The notes beneath the pieces were generated by a model, which was not told the DNA's origin, ran no database searches, and saw nothing but the letters and a program-made list of their open reading frames with translations. Both the position numbers and the translations under genes were made by a program. Of a DNA stretch of 8,226 nt, positions 1-6,155 are shown piece after piece. Source of the stretch: Gemmatimonadota bacterium. Lineage in GTDB: Bacteria > Gemmatimonadota > Gemmatimonadetes > JACCXV01. Each line of letters opens with the position of its first letter. The first letter of the stretch is position 1. The DNA is taken from positions 1 through 8,226 of the forward strand of contig JACCXV010000101.1 of assembly GCA_013696835.1 (NCBI GenBank), given 5' to 3'.

Positions 1-1370
1 TGGAGCTGGCCGATGCGCGTCTCCGGGTCCCCCGCGTTGAACCCCGCCTCCCACATCATCTCCTCCGCATAGTGGGCCCAGCCCTCCGCGAAGGCGTAGC
101 CCACGAAGACCCCGCCCAGGCGGGACCGCGAGCGATTCGAGTGCAGGAACTGCAGGAAGTGGCCGGGCCAGACCTCGTGCAGCGAGACGAAGAGCAGGTC
201 GGCCCAGCCGGGCAGGTATGCCTCGCGCTCGGCGGGTGACCAGGCGGGATCCGGCGGCGCGATGTAGTAGACCGCTGGGAGCCCTCGCTCGTACGGGCCG
301 GGGATGTCGATGTAGGCGGCGTTCCAGCGCATGTAGGGTGGCGACTCCGCCACGAGGGCGCGCTCGTCGCCGGGAATCGTGACGAGCTCCTGCTCGCGTA
401 CGAAGCGCTCGAGCAGGTCCAGCTGCCGGCGTGCCTCCACGACCGGACCGTCCAGCGGCTTGCGCGCCTGCACTCGCGCAACGCACGCCTCCATCGAGGA
501 TGCCGGGTCCAGCGCCGCGCAGGCCTGGGCCAGCGCGGCGAGGTTTCGCCGGAGCTCCTCGCGCCCCACGCGCTCGAGCTCTTCGAGCGGCACGTCCACG
601 CGCTCGGTGTCACGCAGCATCCCGGCGAAGAGCTCGGGTCCCAACGCGAAGTGATCGGTGGCGCTACGCTCCCCGTTCGCGAACCAGGCGTCGAGCTCCC
701 GCATCGCCGCGGCCGCCCCGGCGTTCGCCTCGCGAAACTCCGCTTGCAGCCGCGCATCGGGCACGGCGCCGAAAACGCCCGGCACGTCGTCTTCGTAATA
801 GGCTGCCATTCCGCCGAACGCCGTCCGGGCGACCTCGATGAAGGTGTGCGGCAGCGGCTCGGCGAGGTTCGCGCGGATCTGGCGCGTGGCCTCGGGAACC
901 GCCCGAGCGTAGGCGGTATAGGCCCGGAGGCGCTCCGCCAGCGGTGCGTACGGTCGCGTCACGTAGACGTTCGGATCGAGCGCGTTCGCGTACCAGGTGG
1001 GATTGGTGGAGGGCGAGCGGGCGGATTCGAGCCAGAAGAGGTCGTGATCGATCCGCGCCAGCAGGTAGTCGCGCTCGAAGCGCCCGGCCGTCCCGAGCCG
1101 CTCCCCGTCGAAGGCCCGCGCCCGCGTGGCCGTCCCCCGGAGCCGCGCCGCGTCGGACGCGAGCCCGACGGACGACCAGTCGGGCAGCCTGCCGTCGAGC
1201 TCGTGCCTGCCCGCCCAGGTGGCGAGGTCGGGATGTGCGGCGAAGGTGGCCGTCAGGAAGTCGTCGACGAATGCGTCCCAGCCGGTCCGGCTGCCGCCCG
1301 CGGCCGATGACGCTGGACGACCTCCGTCCCGCTCGGGCACTGCGGCCCCTGCGGGGCGCCCCGGTTCCAT
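1..1370 (-). CDS. DUF885 family protein, putative zinc metallopeptidase (3' end outside window)
   Basis: An uninterrupted minus-strand frame of 456 codons runs from ATG at 1370 to the left edge. It carries the two DUF885 hallmarks: HEVWPGH at residues 398-404 (HExxPGH, candidate zinc-binding and catalytic motif) and EGWAHY at 429-434, which would supply another glutamate ligand. DUF885 proteins are usually about 550-600 residues, so roughly the last 100-150 are missing here. The family is generally treated as peptidase-like, and the substrate is unknown. There is no hydrophobic signal segment at the N-terminus (begins MEPGRPAGAAVPERDG), although many relatives are exported lipoproteins, so this copy is probably cytosolic. 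The start is fixed by an in-frame TAG two codons upstream, which is the stop of the kinase gene. The 3-bp gap implies co-transcription with that gene. No strong Shine-Dalgarno is visible, which suggests translational coupling. Confidence 0.88.
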   Translation of the reverse strand, partial: MEPGRPAGAAVPERDGGRPASSAAGGSRTGWDAFVDDFLTATFAAHPDLATWAGRHELDGRLPDWSSVGLASDAARLRGTATRARAFDGERLGTAGRFERDYLLARIDHDLFWLESARSPSTNPTWYANALDPNVYVTRPYAPLAERLRAYTAYARAVPEATRQIRANLAEPLPHTFIEVARTAFGGMAAYYEDDVPGVFGAVPDARLQAEFREANAGAAAAMRELDAWFANGERSATDHFALGPELFAGMLRDTERVDVPLEELERVGREELRRNLAALAQACAALDPASSMEACVARVQARKPLDGPVVEARRQLDLLERFVREQELVTIPGDERALVAESPPYMRWNAAYIDIPGPYERGLPAVYYIAPPDPAWSPAEREAYLPGWADLLFVSLHEVWPGHFLQFLHSNRSRSRLGGVFVGYAFAEGWAHYAEEMMWEAGFNAGDPETRIGQL

Positions 1371-1373
1371 TGG

Positions 1374-3065
1374 CTAGGCGGGCGGCCGGCGTGGGTTCGC
1401 CTTGCGGTCGTGCAACAAGATCGAGAGCACGAGCCCGAAGCCACCCGCTGCCGCCGCCAGGAAGCACAGGATGGCGAGCCCAGGATAGCCGAGGATGCGG
1501 AAGCTCGTCTCCACGCGCATGAGCATCGCGGCCCCCACGATGAGGGCCGCCAGCACGAGCCCCAGCGTGATGCGGTTCGCGACCTTCTGGAAGCCCTCGA
1601 TCAGCAGCCCCTCGTCGATCGCGTCCACCCGGACCTGCAGCTGGTTGGTGGCCACCATGTCGAGGATGCGGTTCACGCGGCCGGGCAGCGTCTGCACGAA
1701 CTCGTTCATCTCGAGCAGCGTTGCGAACACGTTCCCCGGCGAGGCGGCCTTGCCCATGCGCCGGCGCATGATCTCGGCGGCGTTGCGCCGGACAGACGCG
1801 TTGGGATCGAAGTGCGGGTCGAGGGCGCGCCCGACCTGGTCCAGGTTCAGCAGGGCCTTGCCGAGCATCGTCAGCTCGCGCGGAACGCGCACGCCGTTGT
1901 CGCCCGCTGTGCGCGTCACCTGGAGCACCGTCTTGCCGACCTCCAGCTCCTGCACGGTTGCCCCCTGCTGCCGGCCCACGATGTCGGCAACCTGAGCGCG
2001 GAACGCGCGCTCGTCGAACCCCTCCCGCGCATCCCCGATGCGCAGGGCGAGGTCGGCGGCCTCGTCGCTTCGCCCTTCGCTGATCGCCATCAGCAGCTTG
2101 AGCAGACTCTCCTGCATGCCCGGCGTGATCCGCGCGACCATTCCGAGGTCGAGCAGCGCGAGGCGCCCGTCGTCGGTCAGGAAGACGTTTCCGGGGTGCG
2201 GGTCCGCGTGGAAGAAGCCGTCCACGAGGATCTGCTGCAGGTACGCGCGGAAGAGCTCCTCGCCCAGCGCCTCACCCTCCATCTCCATGCGCGCGAGCGG
2301 GCCCAGCGAGGTGATCTTCCGGCCCCGCACGAAGTCCATAGTTAGCACCCGGGTCGAGGTGTAGTCCTCGACCGGCAGCGGAATGACGATGCGCGGGAAG
2401 TCCTTCAGGTTCTGCGCCAGGACGTCCAGGTTGCGCGCCTCCTGGCGGTAGTCGAGCTCCGCGAGCAGCGTCTTCCTGAACTCGTCGAGCATGCGGTCGA
2501 GCTCGAGCTTGCGTCCGAGCTGCGTCCCGCGGTCCATGAAGCGCGCCACCTCGTGCAGGGCATCGAGGTCTTCCACCATGCGTTCGCGGATCTCAGGGCG
2601 CTGCACCTTCACCGCGACCTCCCTGCCGTCACGCAGCGCCGCGCGGTGCACCTGCCCGAGCGAAGCCGAGCCCAGCGGCACGGGGTCGAACCGGGAGAAT
2701 CCCTTCGAGATCCGCACGCCGAGCTCGGTCGAGACGATGCGCTCCACATCCTCGAACGGGAACGGCTCCACCTTGTCCTGCAGGCGCGCCAGCGCCTCCA
2801 TGTAGGGCAGCGGGAGGAGGTCCGCGCGCGTCGAGAGCAGCTGTCCCAGCTTCACGAACGTGGGCCCCAGCTTCTCGAGGTCGCCCGCGAGCTCTTCCGC
2901 GCGCGACGACCCGCTGCCGTCCCCGCTCGGCACGCCGGGGCCCGCCCCCTCCAGCGCCTCTTCGAGCCCCGCGCTCCGCACCAGGTCGGAGCGGCCGTAC
3001 TTCAGGAAGATCCGGGCCAGGTCCCGATAGCGCTTCAGGTGCTCCGGGTTGAGGGAGATTCCCAT
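1374..3065 (-). CDS. ABC1/AarF/UbiB family atypical kinase, membrane-anchored
   Basis: A 563-residue protein with the ordered signatures of the ABC1/UbiB kinase-like family. It has KLGQ (K72-Q75) in the family-specific N-terminal extension, an alanine-rich-type loop SASLGQ (133-138) replacing a glycine-rich loop, and lysine K153 in AVKVQ. ExD follows as ELD (203-205), then HADPHPGN (286-293, with D288 and N293), and a metal-binding DLG (306-308) where many kinases have DFG. Two C-terminal hydrophobic helices (about 499-517 and 528-552) anchor it to a membrane. Family members support quinone biosynthesis or lipid homeostasis, probably through ATPase activity. No ubiquinone gene is adjacent, so the pathway is not shown. 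I chose ATG 3065 (MGISLNPEHLKRYRDLARIF), where family similarity begins and GGGA sits just upstream. An in-frame start at 3134 would add 23 arginine-rich residues with no family resemblance. The gene leads into the DUF885 gene. Confidence 0.93.
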   Translation of the reverse strand: MGISLNPEHLKRYRDLARIFLKYGRSDLVRSAGLEEALEGAGPGVPSGDGSGSSRAEELAGDLEKLGPTFVKLGQLLSTRADLLPLPYMEALARLQDKVEPFPFEDVERIVSTELGVRISKGFSRFDPVPLGSASLGQVHRAALRDGREVAVKVQRPEIRERMVEDLDALHEVARFMDRGTQLGRKLELDRMLDEFRKTLLAELDYRQEARNLDVLAQNLKDFPRIVIPLPVEDYTSTRVLTMDFVRGRKITSLGPLARMEMEGEALGEELFRAYLQQILVDGFFHADPHPGNVFLTDDGRLALLDLGMVARITPGMQESLLKLLMAISEGRSDEAADLALRIGDAREGFDERAFRAQVADIVGRQQGATVQELEVGKTVLQVTRTAGDNGVRVPRELTMLGKALLNLDQVGRALDPHFDPNASVRRNAAEIMRRRMGKAASPGNVFATLLEMNEFVQTLPGRVNRILDMVATNQLQVRVDAIDEGLLIEGFQKVANRITLGLVLAALIVGAAMLMRVETSFRILGYPGLAILCFLAAAAGGFGLVLSILLHDRKANPRRPPA

Positions 3066-3252
3066 CGTGATCCCGCGTGGTAGGGTCCGTCCTGCGGCGC
3101 CTAGTCTACGAATCCGGGCGCTCTCGCGCCTCACTGAACCCCGATTTGACTGCAGATGGCATGCGGCTCCCTACGCCTTTGCAGGTTCCGTGACGCACGG
3201 TCGACGGGGGACCCTCGGGGGGTGGGCTGTCGAGGCCGTGAGGGGAAAACCT
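3066..3252. other. Divergent intergenic region
   Basis: This stretch separates the minus-strand kinase gene from the plus-strand small ORF and must contain the promoters for both directions. A small perfect hairpin lies at 3117-3130 (GGCGC-TCTC-GCGCC), within the expected kinase leader. A TTGACT hexamer at 3146-3151 on the plus strand resembles a -35 box, but no acceptable -10 follows at 16-19 bp. On the minus strand TAGACT (3108-3103) could be a -10 but has no matching -35. I do not assign a promoter here. Confidence 0.4.
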
Positions 3253-3444
3253 ATGTTGAGAGACACCGCTCTCCCGCCGGCAGGGCGTGAGGCCCACGCC
3301 GGGGCGAGCTCAGCCGCTGCCGTCCATCACTCGGGCCTGACTGCATTGTCCGTCGCCAGCCGCTCCGACCAGCCCGCGAGCACCTTCCTATTCACCGACA
3401 TCGAGGACAGCACGCGTCCGTGGGTGCAGGATCCGGAACGGTGA
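3253..3444 (+). pseudogene. Small ORF ending in a truncated class III cyclase N-terminus
   Basis: A 63-residue reading frame starts at ATG 3253, preceded by AGGGGA (3241-3246) at 6-nt spacing, one of the better ribosome binding sites in the window. Residues 1-43 resemble nothing I know. Residues 44-63 read TFLFTDIEDSTRPWVQDPER and then stop. This matches TFLFTDIEGSTALWEAHPER at the start of the cyclase domain in the next gene, including the first metal-binding aspartate of class III cyclases. The two copies are 86 bp apart, lie in different frames, and have diverged at roughly 8 of 20 residues, so the duplication is not recent. The stop TGA overlaps the proposed GTG start of the next gene (GTGA, 3441-3444). 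It could be the remnant of an upstream paralogue, or a short leader ORF coupled to the next gene. It cannot form a cyclase by itself. Confidence 0.5.
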
Positions 3445-3525
3445 GCCGGCCAGCCTCGCACACCGTGACGTTCCTCTTCACGGACATCGAGGGCAGCACG
3501 GCTCTCTGGGAAGCCCACCCCGAGC
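3385..3525 (+). repeat. Diverged duplication of the cyclase N-terminal segment
   Basis: The stretches starting at 3385 and 3471 both encode FLFTDIE-x-ST-x-x-W-x-x-x-PER, offset by 86 bp and in different frames. The core codons for phenylalanine, aspartate, isoleucine, glutamate, serine and threonine agree closely, while the middle (cgtccgtgggtgcag against gctctctgggaagcc) has drifted. This supports two paralogous gene starts brought together, not a fresh slippage duplication. Confidence 0.6.
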
Positions 3526-5831
3526 GGATGTCCGACGTGATCGCACGCCACGATGCCCTGCTCGCTCGCACCGTGGTCGAGGCGGGGGGACACGTCTTCA
3601 AGACGGTGGGGGACGCCGTCTTCGCGGCCTTCGGCAGAACCGTGGATGCCGTCGCGGCGGCACTCGCCGCCCAGCGGGAGATCGCGGCAATCCCCTGGGC
3701 GGTCGGGCCGCTGCGGGTGCGCATGGCGATCCACGCCGGAACCGCGGAGCTCCGCGAGGGCGATTACTTCGGCTCGACGCTGAACCGCGTTTCGCGAATC
3801 CTGGGCGCTGGGCACGGCGGTCAGGTTCTGCTCTCGCTCACCGCCCGCGAGCTCGCCCGTGGCGGCCTTCCCCCCGGGAGCGAGATGCGGGACCTGAGCG
3901 AACGAGCTCGAGGGGCGGCAGCGGCAGCGCCGGTTCGCCTCCTCACCCATCACGGGCCCCGGGGGTGCGGGCAAGACGCGGCTTGCGCTGCAGGTCGCCG
4001 CCGAGCCTGCGGGACCTCGTTCAGCCCGAACGCCTGTTTCAGCTCGTGGCACCCGGTCTCGCGGCGGAGTTCCCGCCGTTGCGCACGCTCGAGTTTCGGC
4101 CCAACAACCTGCCCGTGCAGCCGCAGCAGCTCGAGGATCCGCGCGACCTCGCGGTCGCGGCCGACTAGCGCGGTGCGTGCCCGGGCCGTGAAGCCGGCCT
4201 TCGAGCTCACGGCCGCGAACGTGGAGCAGGTGACGGGCATCTGCCGCCTGGTGGACGGGTTGCCGCTGGCGATCGAGCTCGCGGCCGCGCGGATCCGGGT
4301 GCTTTCGCCGCAGGCGCTGCTGGGCAGGCTCGGCGCGCGTCTGGATCTTCTCAGCGGTGGAGCCCGAGACCTGCCGGAGCGTCACCAGACGCTGCGCGAC
4401 ACGATCGCCTGGAGCTTCGACCTTCTGGCACCCCGTGAGCGCACCGCGTTTCGGCGGCTCGCGGTCTTCGCCGGCGGCTGCAGCCTCGAGAGCGCCGAGG
4501 CCGTCTGCCAGGATGCGGCGCTCCTGCCGGAGGGGGAGGTCCTGGACGCCCTTGAAGCTCTCGTGGACGAGAGTCTCCTGCGTCACGAGGAGACGGTCTC
4601 CGGCGAAGGCCGCTTCTCGATGCTGCACACGATTCGCGAGTATGCCCTGGGCGCGCTCGCCGAGAGCGGGGAGGAGGCTGTGACATTCTCACGCTTCGAG
4701 GCGCACTTCGTGGAGCTCGCGGAAGAGGGAGGCGCGGCCTTCCGCGGGGAGGGTCAGTCCCGCTGGTTGATGCTGCTCAACGCGGAGCACGACAACCTGC
4801 GCTCGGTGCTCGCGCGTGCCGACGCGCGGAGTGACCACGGGACTCTCGCTCGAGTGGGAGGCGCGATCTGGTACTACTGGTGGGTGCAAGGGCACCTGCG
4901 GGAGGGGCGTGAGTGGCTCGAGCGCGCGCTCGCTGGTGCGCTGACGCCCGCGCTCCGGCTGAAGGCACTGAACGGCGCCGGTGGGCTCGCCTGGCAACAG
5001 AGCGACTACGAGGTCGCGAAGGCGCGCTACGACGAGACACAGCGCCTTGCTCGCGAGCTGGGGGACGAGGGGGCGCTCGCGTCCGCTCTCTCCAATCTGG
5101 GGATCACCCACCTCCGTGCGGGGGAGGCGTCGCTGGCGCGTTCGCTGTTCGAGGAGAGCCGCGCGCTCAGCCAGAAGTGCGGCAACGACCGGGACATGGC
5201 CTACGCGCTCGGGAACCTGGGCGAACTCGACCTCTTCGAGGAGCGCTACGAGGAGGCACGGGAGCGGCTCGAGGAGAGCCTCGAGCTGCATCGCCGTACG
5301 GGAGACCGTCACAGCGAGGCGATCACGCTCAACAACCTCGGTGAAGCGTGGCGTCACCTGGGGCGCCTCGATGGCGCGGCGGAGCTCTACGCGCGGAGCC
5401 TCGCCCTGTTCCGCGAGCTCGAGGCGAAGCACGGCGTCGCCTTCGCGCTGGGGAACCTGGGAGACCTCGAGCGGTCCGCCGGACACGGAGTTCGGGCACG
5501 GGAGCTGTACCGGGAAGCGATCACGCTCTTCGCCGAGCTCGGGAACCGGCGCGAGATCGGGCGCATCCTCGCCGGCCTGGCGGTGATCGAGAGCATCGAA
5601 GGGCGGCACGATCTCACCGCCCGCCTGCTCGGCGCGGCCGAGGCTCTGAGCGTGAAGCTCATGCTTTCCGACTCGTCGGAGGATCGCGAGGCCTACGCAC
5701 GCGCCCGAGCGCAATCGATCGAGTCCATTGGCGAGGAGCGATTCCGTCGGCTGCACGCGGACGGCGGCGCGGTGGACCTGGAGCGCGCGGCGGCGCTGGC
5801 GCTGGGAGACGAGCACGCTGCCGCCGACTGA
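3441..5831 (+). CDS. Class III cyclase / STAND ATPase / TPR signalling protein with a scrambled ATPase module
   Basis: An open frame of 796 codons. Residues 9-152 are a class III nucleotide cyclase domain with metal aspartates D15 (FTDIEGST) and D58 (KTVGDAVFA) and the N115/R119 pair (NRVSR). From about residue 247 it resembles the C-terminal half of an AfsR/LuxR-type STAND ATPase, with GLPLA at 273-277, then the winged-helix-like region (FAGGCSLESAEAVC). About five 40-residue TPR-like repeats follow (roughly 506-735). Intact relatives couple a cyclase to an ATP-dependent switch and a TPR sensor. Here residues about 156-246 are Arg/Ser/Cys-rich out-of-frame sequence, and no Walker B segment (LLVLDN type) is present, so the ATPase cannot work as read. 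The protein is therefore likely non-functional as an ATPase, although the cyclase residues remain. GTG 3441 gives the usual short N-terminus and has AGGA 9 nt upstream; GTG 3420 is an alternative. It may be better called a pseudogene. Confidence 0.75.
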   Translation: MSRPASHTVTFLFTDIEGSTALWEAHPERMSDVIARHDALLARTVVEAGGHVFKTVGDAVFAAFGRTVDAVAAALAAQREIAAIPWAVGPLRVRMAIHAGTAELREGDYFGSTLNRVSRILGAGHGGQVLLSLTARELARGGLPPGSEMRDLSERARGAAAAAPVRLLTHHGPRGCGQDAACAAGRRRACGTSFSPNACFSSWHPVSRRSSRRCARSSFGPTTCPCSRSSSRIRATSRSRPTSAVRARAVKPAFELTAANVEQVTGICRLVDGLPLAIELAAARIRVLSPQALLGRLGARLDLLSGGARDLPERHQTLRDTIAWSFDLLAPRERTAFRRLAVFAGGCSLESAEAVCQDAALLPEGEVLDALEALVDESLLRHEETVSGEGRFSMLHTIREYALGALAESGEEAVTFSRFEAHFVELAEEGGAAFRGEGQSRWLMLLNAEHDNLRSVLARADARSDHGTLARVGGAIWYYWWVQGHLREGREWLERALAGALTPALRLKALNGAGGLAWQQSDYEVAKARYDETQRLARELGDEGALASALSNLGITHLRAGEASLARSLFEESRALSQKCGNDRDMAYALGNLGELDLFEERYEEARERLEESLELHRRTGDRHSEAITLNNLGEAWRHLGRLDGAAELYARSLALFRELEAKHGVAFALGNLGDLERSAGHGVRARELYREAITLFAELGNRREIGRILAGLAVIESIEGRHDLTARLLGAAEALSVKLMLSDSSEDREAYARARAQSIESIGEERFRRLHADGGAVDLERAAALALGDEHAAAD
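3906..4178 (+). other. Shuffled linker / P-loop block inside the cyclase-ATPase gene
   Basis: Three recognisable pieces lie here in an order not expected for the family. First, 3919-4005 encodes VRLLT in the gene frame, then ITGPGGAGKTRLALQVAAE (Walker A) in the +1 frame. Second, 4007-4123 encodes LRDLVQPERLFQLVAPG and the rest of the cyclase-to-ATPase linker up to NNLPVQP, in a third frame. Third, 4124-4174 encodes TALVGRDREVARILELL on the opposite strand. In intact proteins of this type I expect cyclase, then LRDLVQPERLFQL linker, then LVGREREV, then RLLTxTGPGG, then Walker B, then GLPLA. So the P-loop piece is displaced upstream, one piece is inverted, and about 150 residues including Walker B are absent. 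The order of intact relatives is recalled from the family and was not aligned. Confidence 0.75.
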
Positions 5832-5902
5832 CCGAACGTCCCCGTGCGGGAATCGTGCCGCGGCCGCACGCCAGCTCTGACGGTCGAATGGAGGAATGAA
5901 CT

Positions 5903-5935
5903 AGAAAGCCCGCCGCGCGAGGCGACGGGCTTTCT
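5903..5935. terminator. Rho-independent terminator hairpin, probably bidirectional
   Basis: A perfect 10-bp stem, AGAAAGCCCG (5903-5912) with CGGGCTTTCT (5926-5935), encloses a 13-nt loop. The outer part gives a short T-rich tail in either direction. It lies 8 nt beyond the 3' end of the minus-strand tRNA and about 70 nt after the stop of the plus-strand cyclase-ATPase gene, so it can serve both converging transcripts. Confidence 0.8.
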
Positions 5936-5942
5936 TGATGGA

Positions 5943-6019
5943 TGGTAGCGGGGGCGGGATTTGAACCCGCGACCTCCAGGTTATGAGCCTGGCGAGCTAC
6001 CAGACTGCTCCACCCCGCG
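5943..6019 (-). tRNA. Initiator tRNA-fMet (anticodon CAU)
   Basis: A 77-nt cloverleaf with encoded CCA (5945-5943) and anticodon CAU at 5975-5973 in the loop CTCATAA. Initiator features are visible: position 1 (C) and 72 (U) do not pair, and the D-stem has A11-U24. The rest closely follows the bacterial initiator sequence (GCGGGGTGGAGCAG, then CTGGTAGCTC). The acceptor stem from 2-71 to 7-66 pairs fully, as does the 5-bp T-stem GCGGG/CCCGC. The anticodon stem is CCAGG/CCTGG, so the usual three G-C pairs at 29-41, 30-40 and 31-39 are here A-U, G-C, G-C. The role is to deliver formylmethionine to the start codon. It is a single gene, monocistronic, with its own promoter upstream and a terminator downstream. 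Confidence 0.96.
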
Positions 6020-6032
6020 ACGTCTGGAGCAC

Positions 6033-6061
6033 ATTATAGCCGGACGCTCGGCCGGCCGCAA
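6033..6061 (-). promoter_or_regulatory. Promoter of the initiator tRNA gene
   Basis: On the minus strand a perfect -10 box TATAAT (6038-6033) is preceded at 17-bp spacing by TTGCGG (6061-6056), a partial -35 box. Transcription would start near 6026, giving a leader of only about 7 nt before the mature tRNA 5' end at 6019. This is typical of a strong stable-RNA promoter and is the clearest sigma-70-like promoter in the window. Confidence 0.82.
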
Positions 6062-6155
6062 CATCTCGCCGCCCCAAAAGGCGGAAAGCTTGGACTCGGT
6101 CCGCCACCTTCCAGGCCTTGCACGGGGCGTAGTCAACCGCTGTTCGGAGGCGCTC

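Noticed and set aside
664..1467. Minus-strand 267-codon frame, and the 56-757 frame, in the DUF885 region
   Set aside because: Arg/Ala/Gly-rich out-of-frame readings. The correct frame is open through the window edge and carries HEVWPGH and EGWAHY.
2140..2175. DLG in place of DFG in the kinase as a sign of inactivation
   Set aside because: The metal-binding aspartate is present, and DLG variants occur in active kinase-like proteins. The rest of the active site is intact.
1410..2345. 311-codon plus-strand frame opposite the kinase gene
   Set aside because: Antisense shadow rich in His/Gln/Arg, with all kinase motifs on the other strand.
3145..3180. Plus-strand TTGACT as the -35 of a promoter for the small ORF and cyclase gene
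   Set aside because: No -10-like hexamer lies at a suitable distance; the nearest TA-containing hexamer is at 20 bp spacing.
3327..4628. Long minus-strand open frame (433 codons) opposite the cyclase-ATPase gene
   Set aside because: No recognisable domain, and its composition is the mirror of a GC-rich gene. The genuine minus-strand signal (LVGRDREVARILELL) is in a different frame and is explained by the local inversion.
4689..5816. 375-codon minus-strand open frame opposite the TPR region
   Set aside because: Antisense shadow of the clear TPR coding frame; no domain resemblance and no ribosome site.
5903..6019. tRNA gene as an integration site for a mobile element
   Set aside because: No duplicated tRNA 3' end, integrase or phage-like gene is visible on either side. 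The flanking sequence is an ordinary promoter and terminator.
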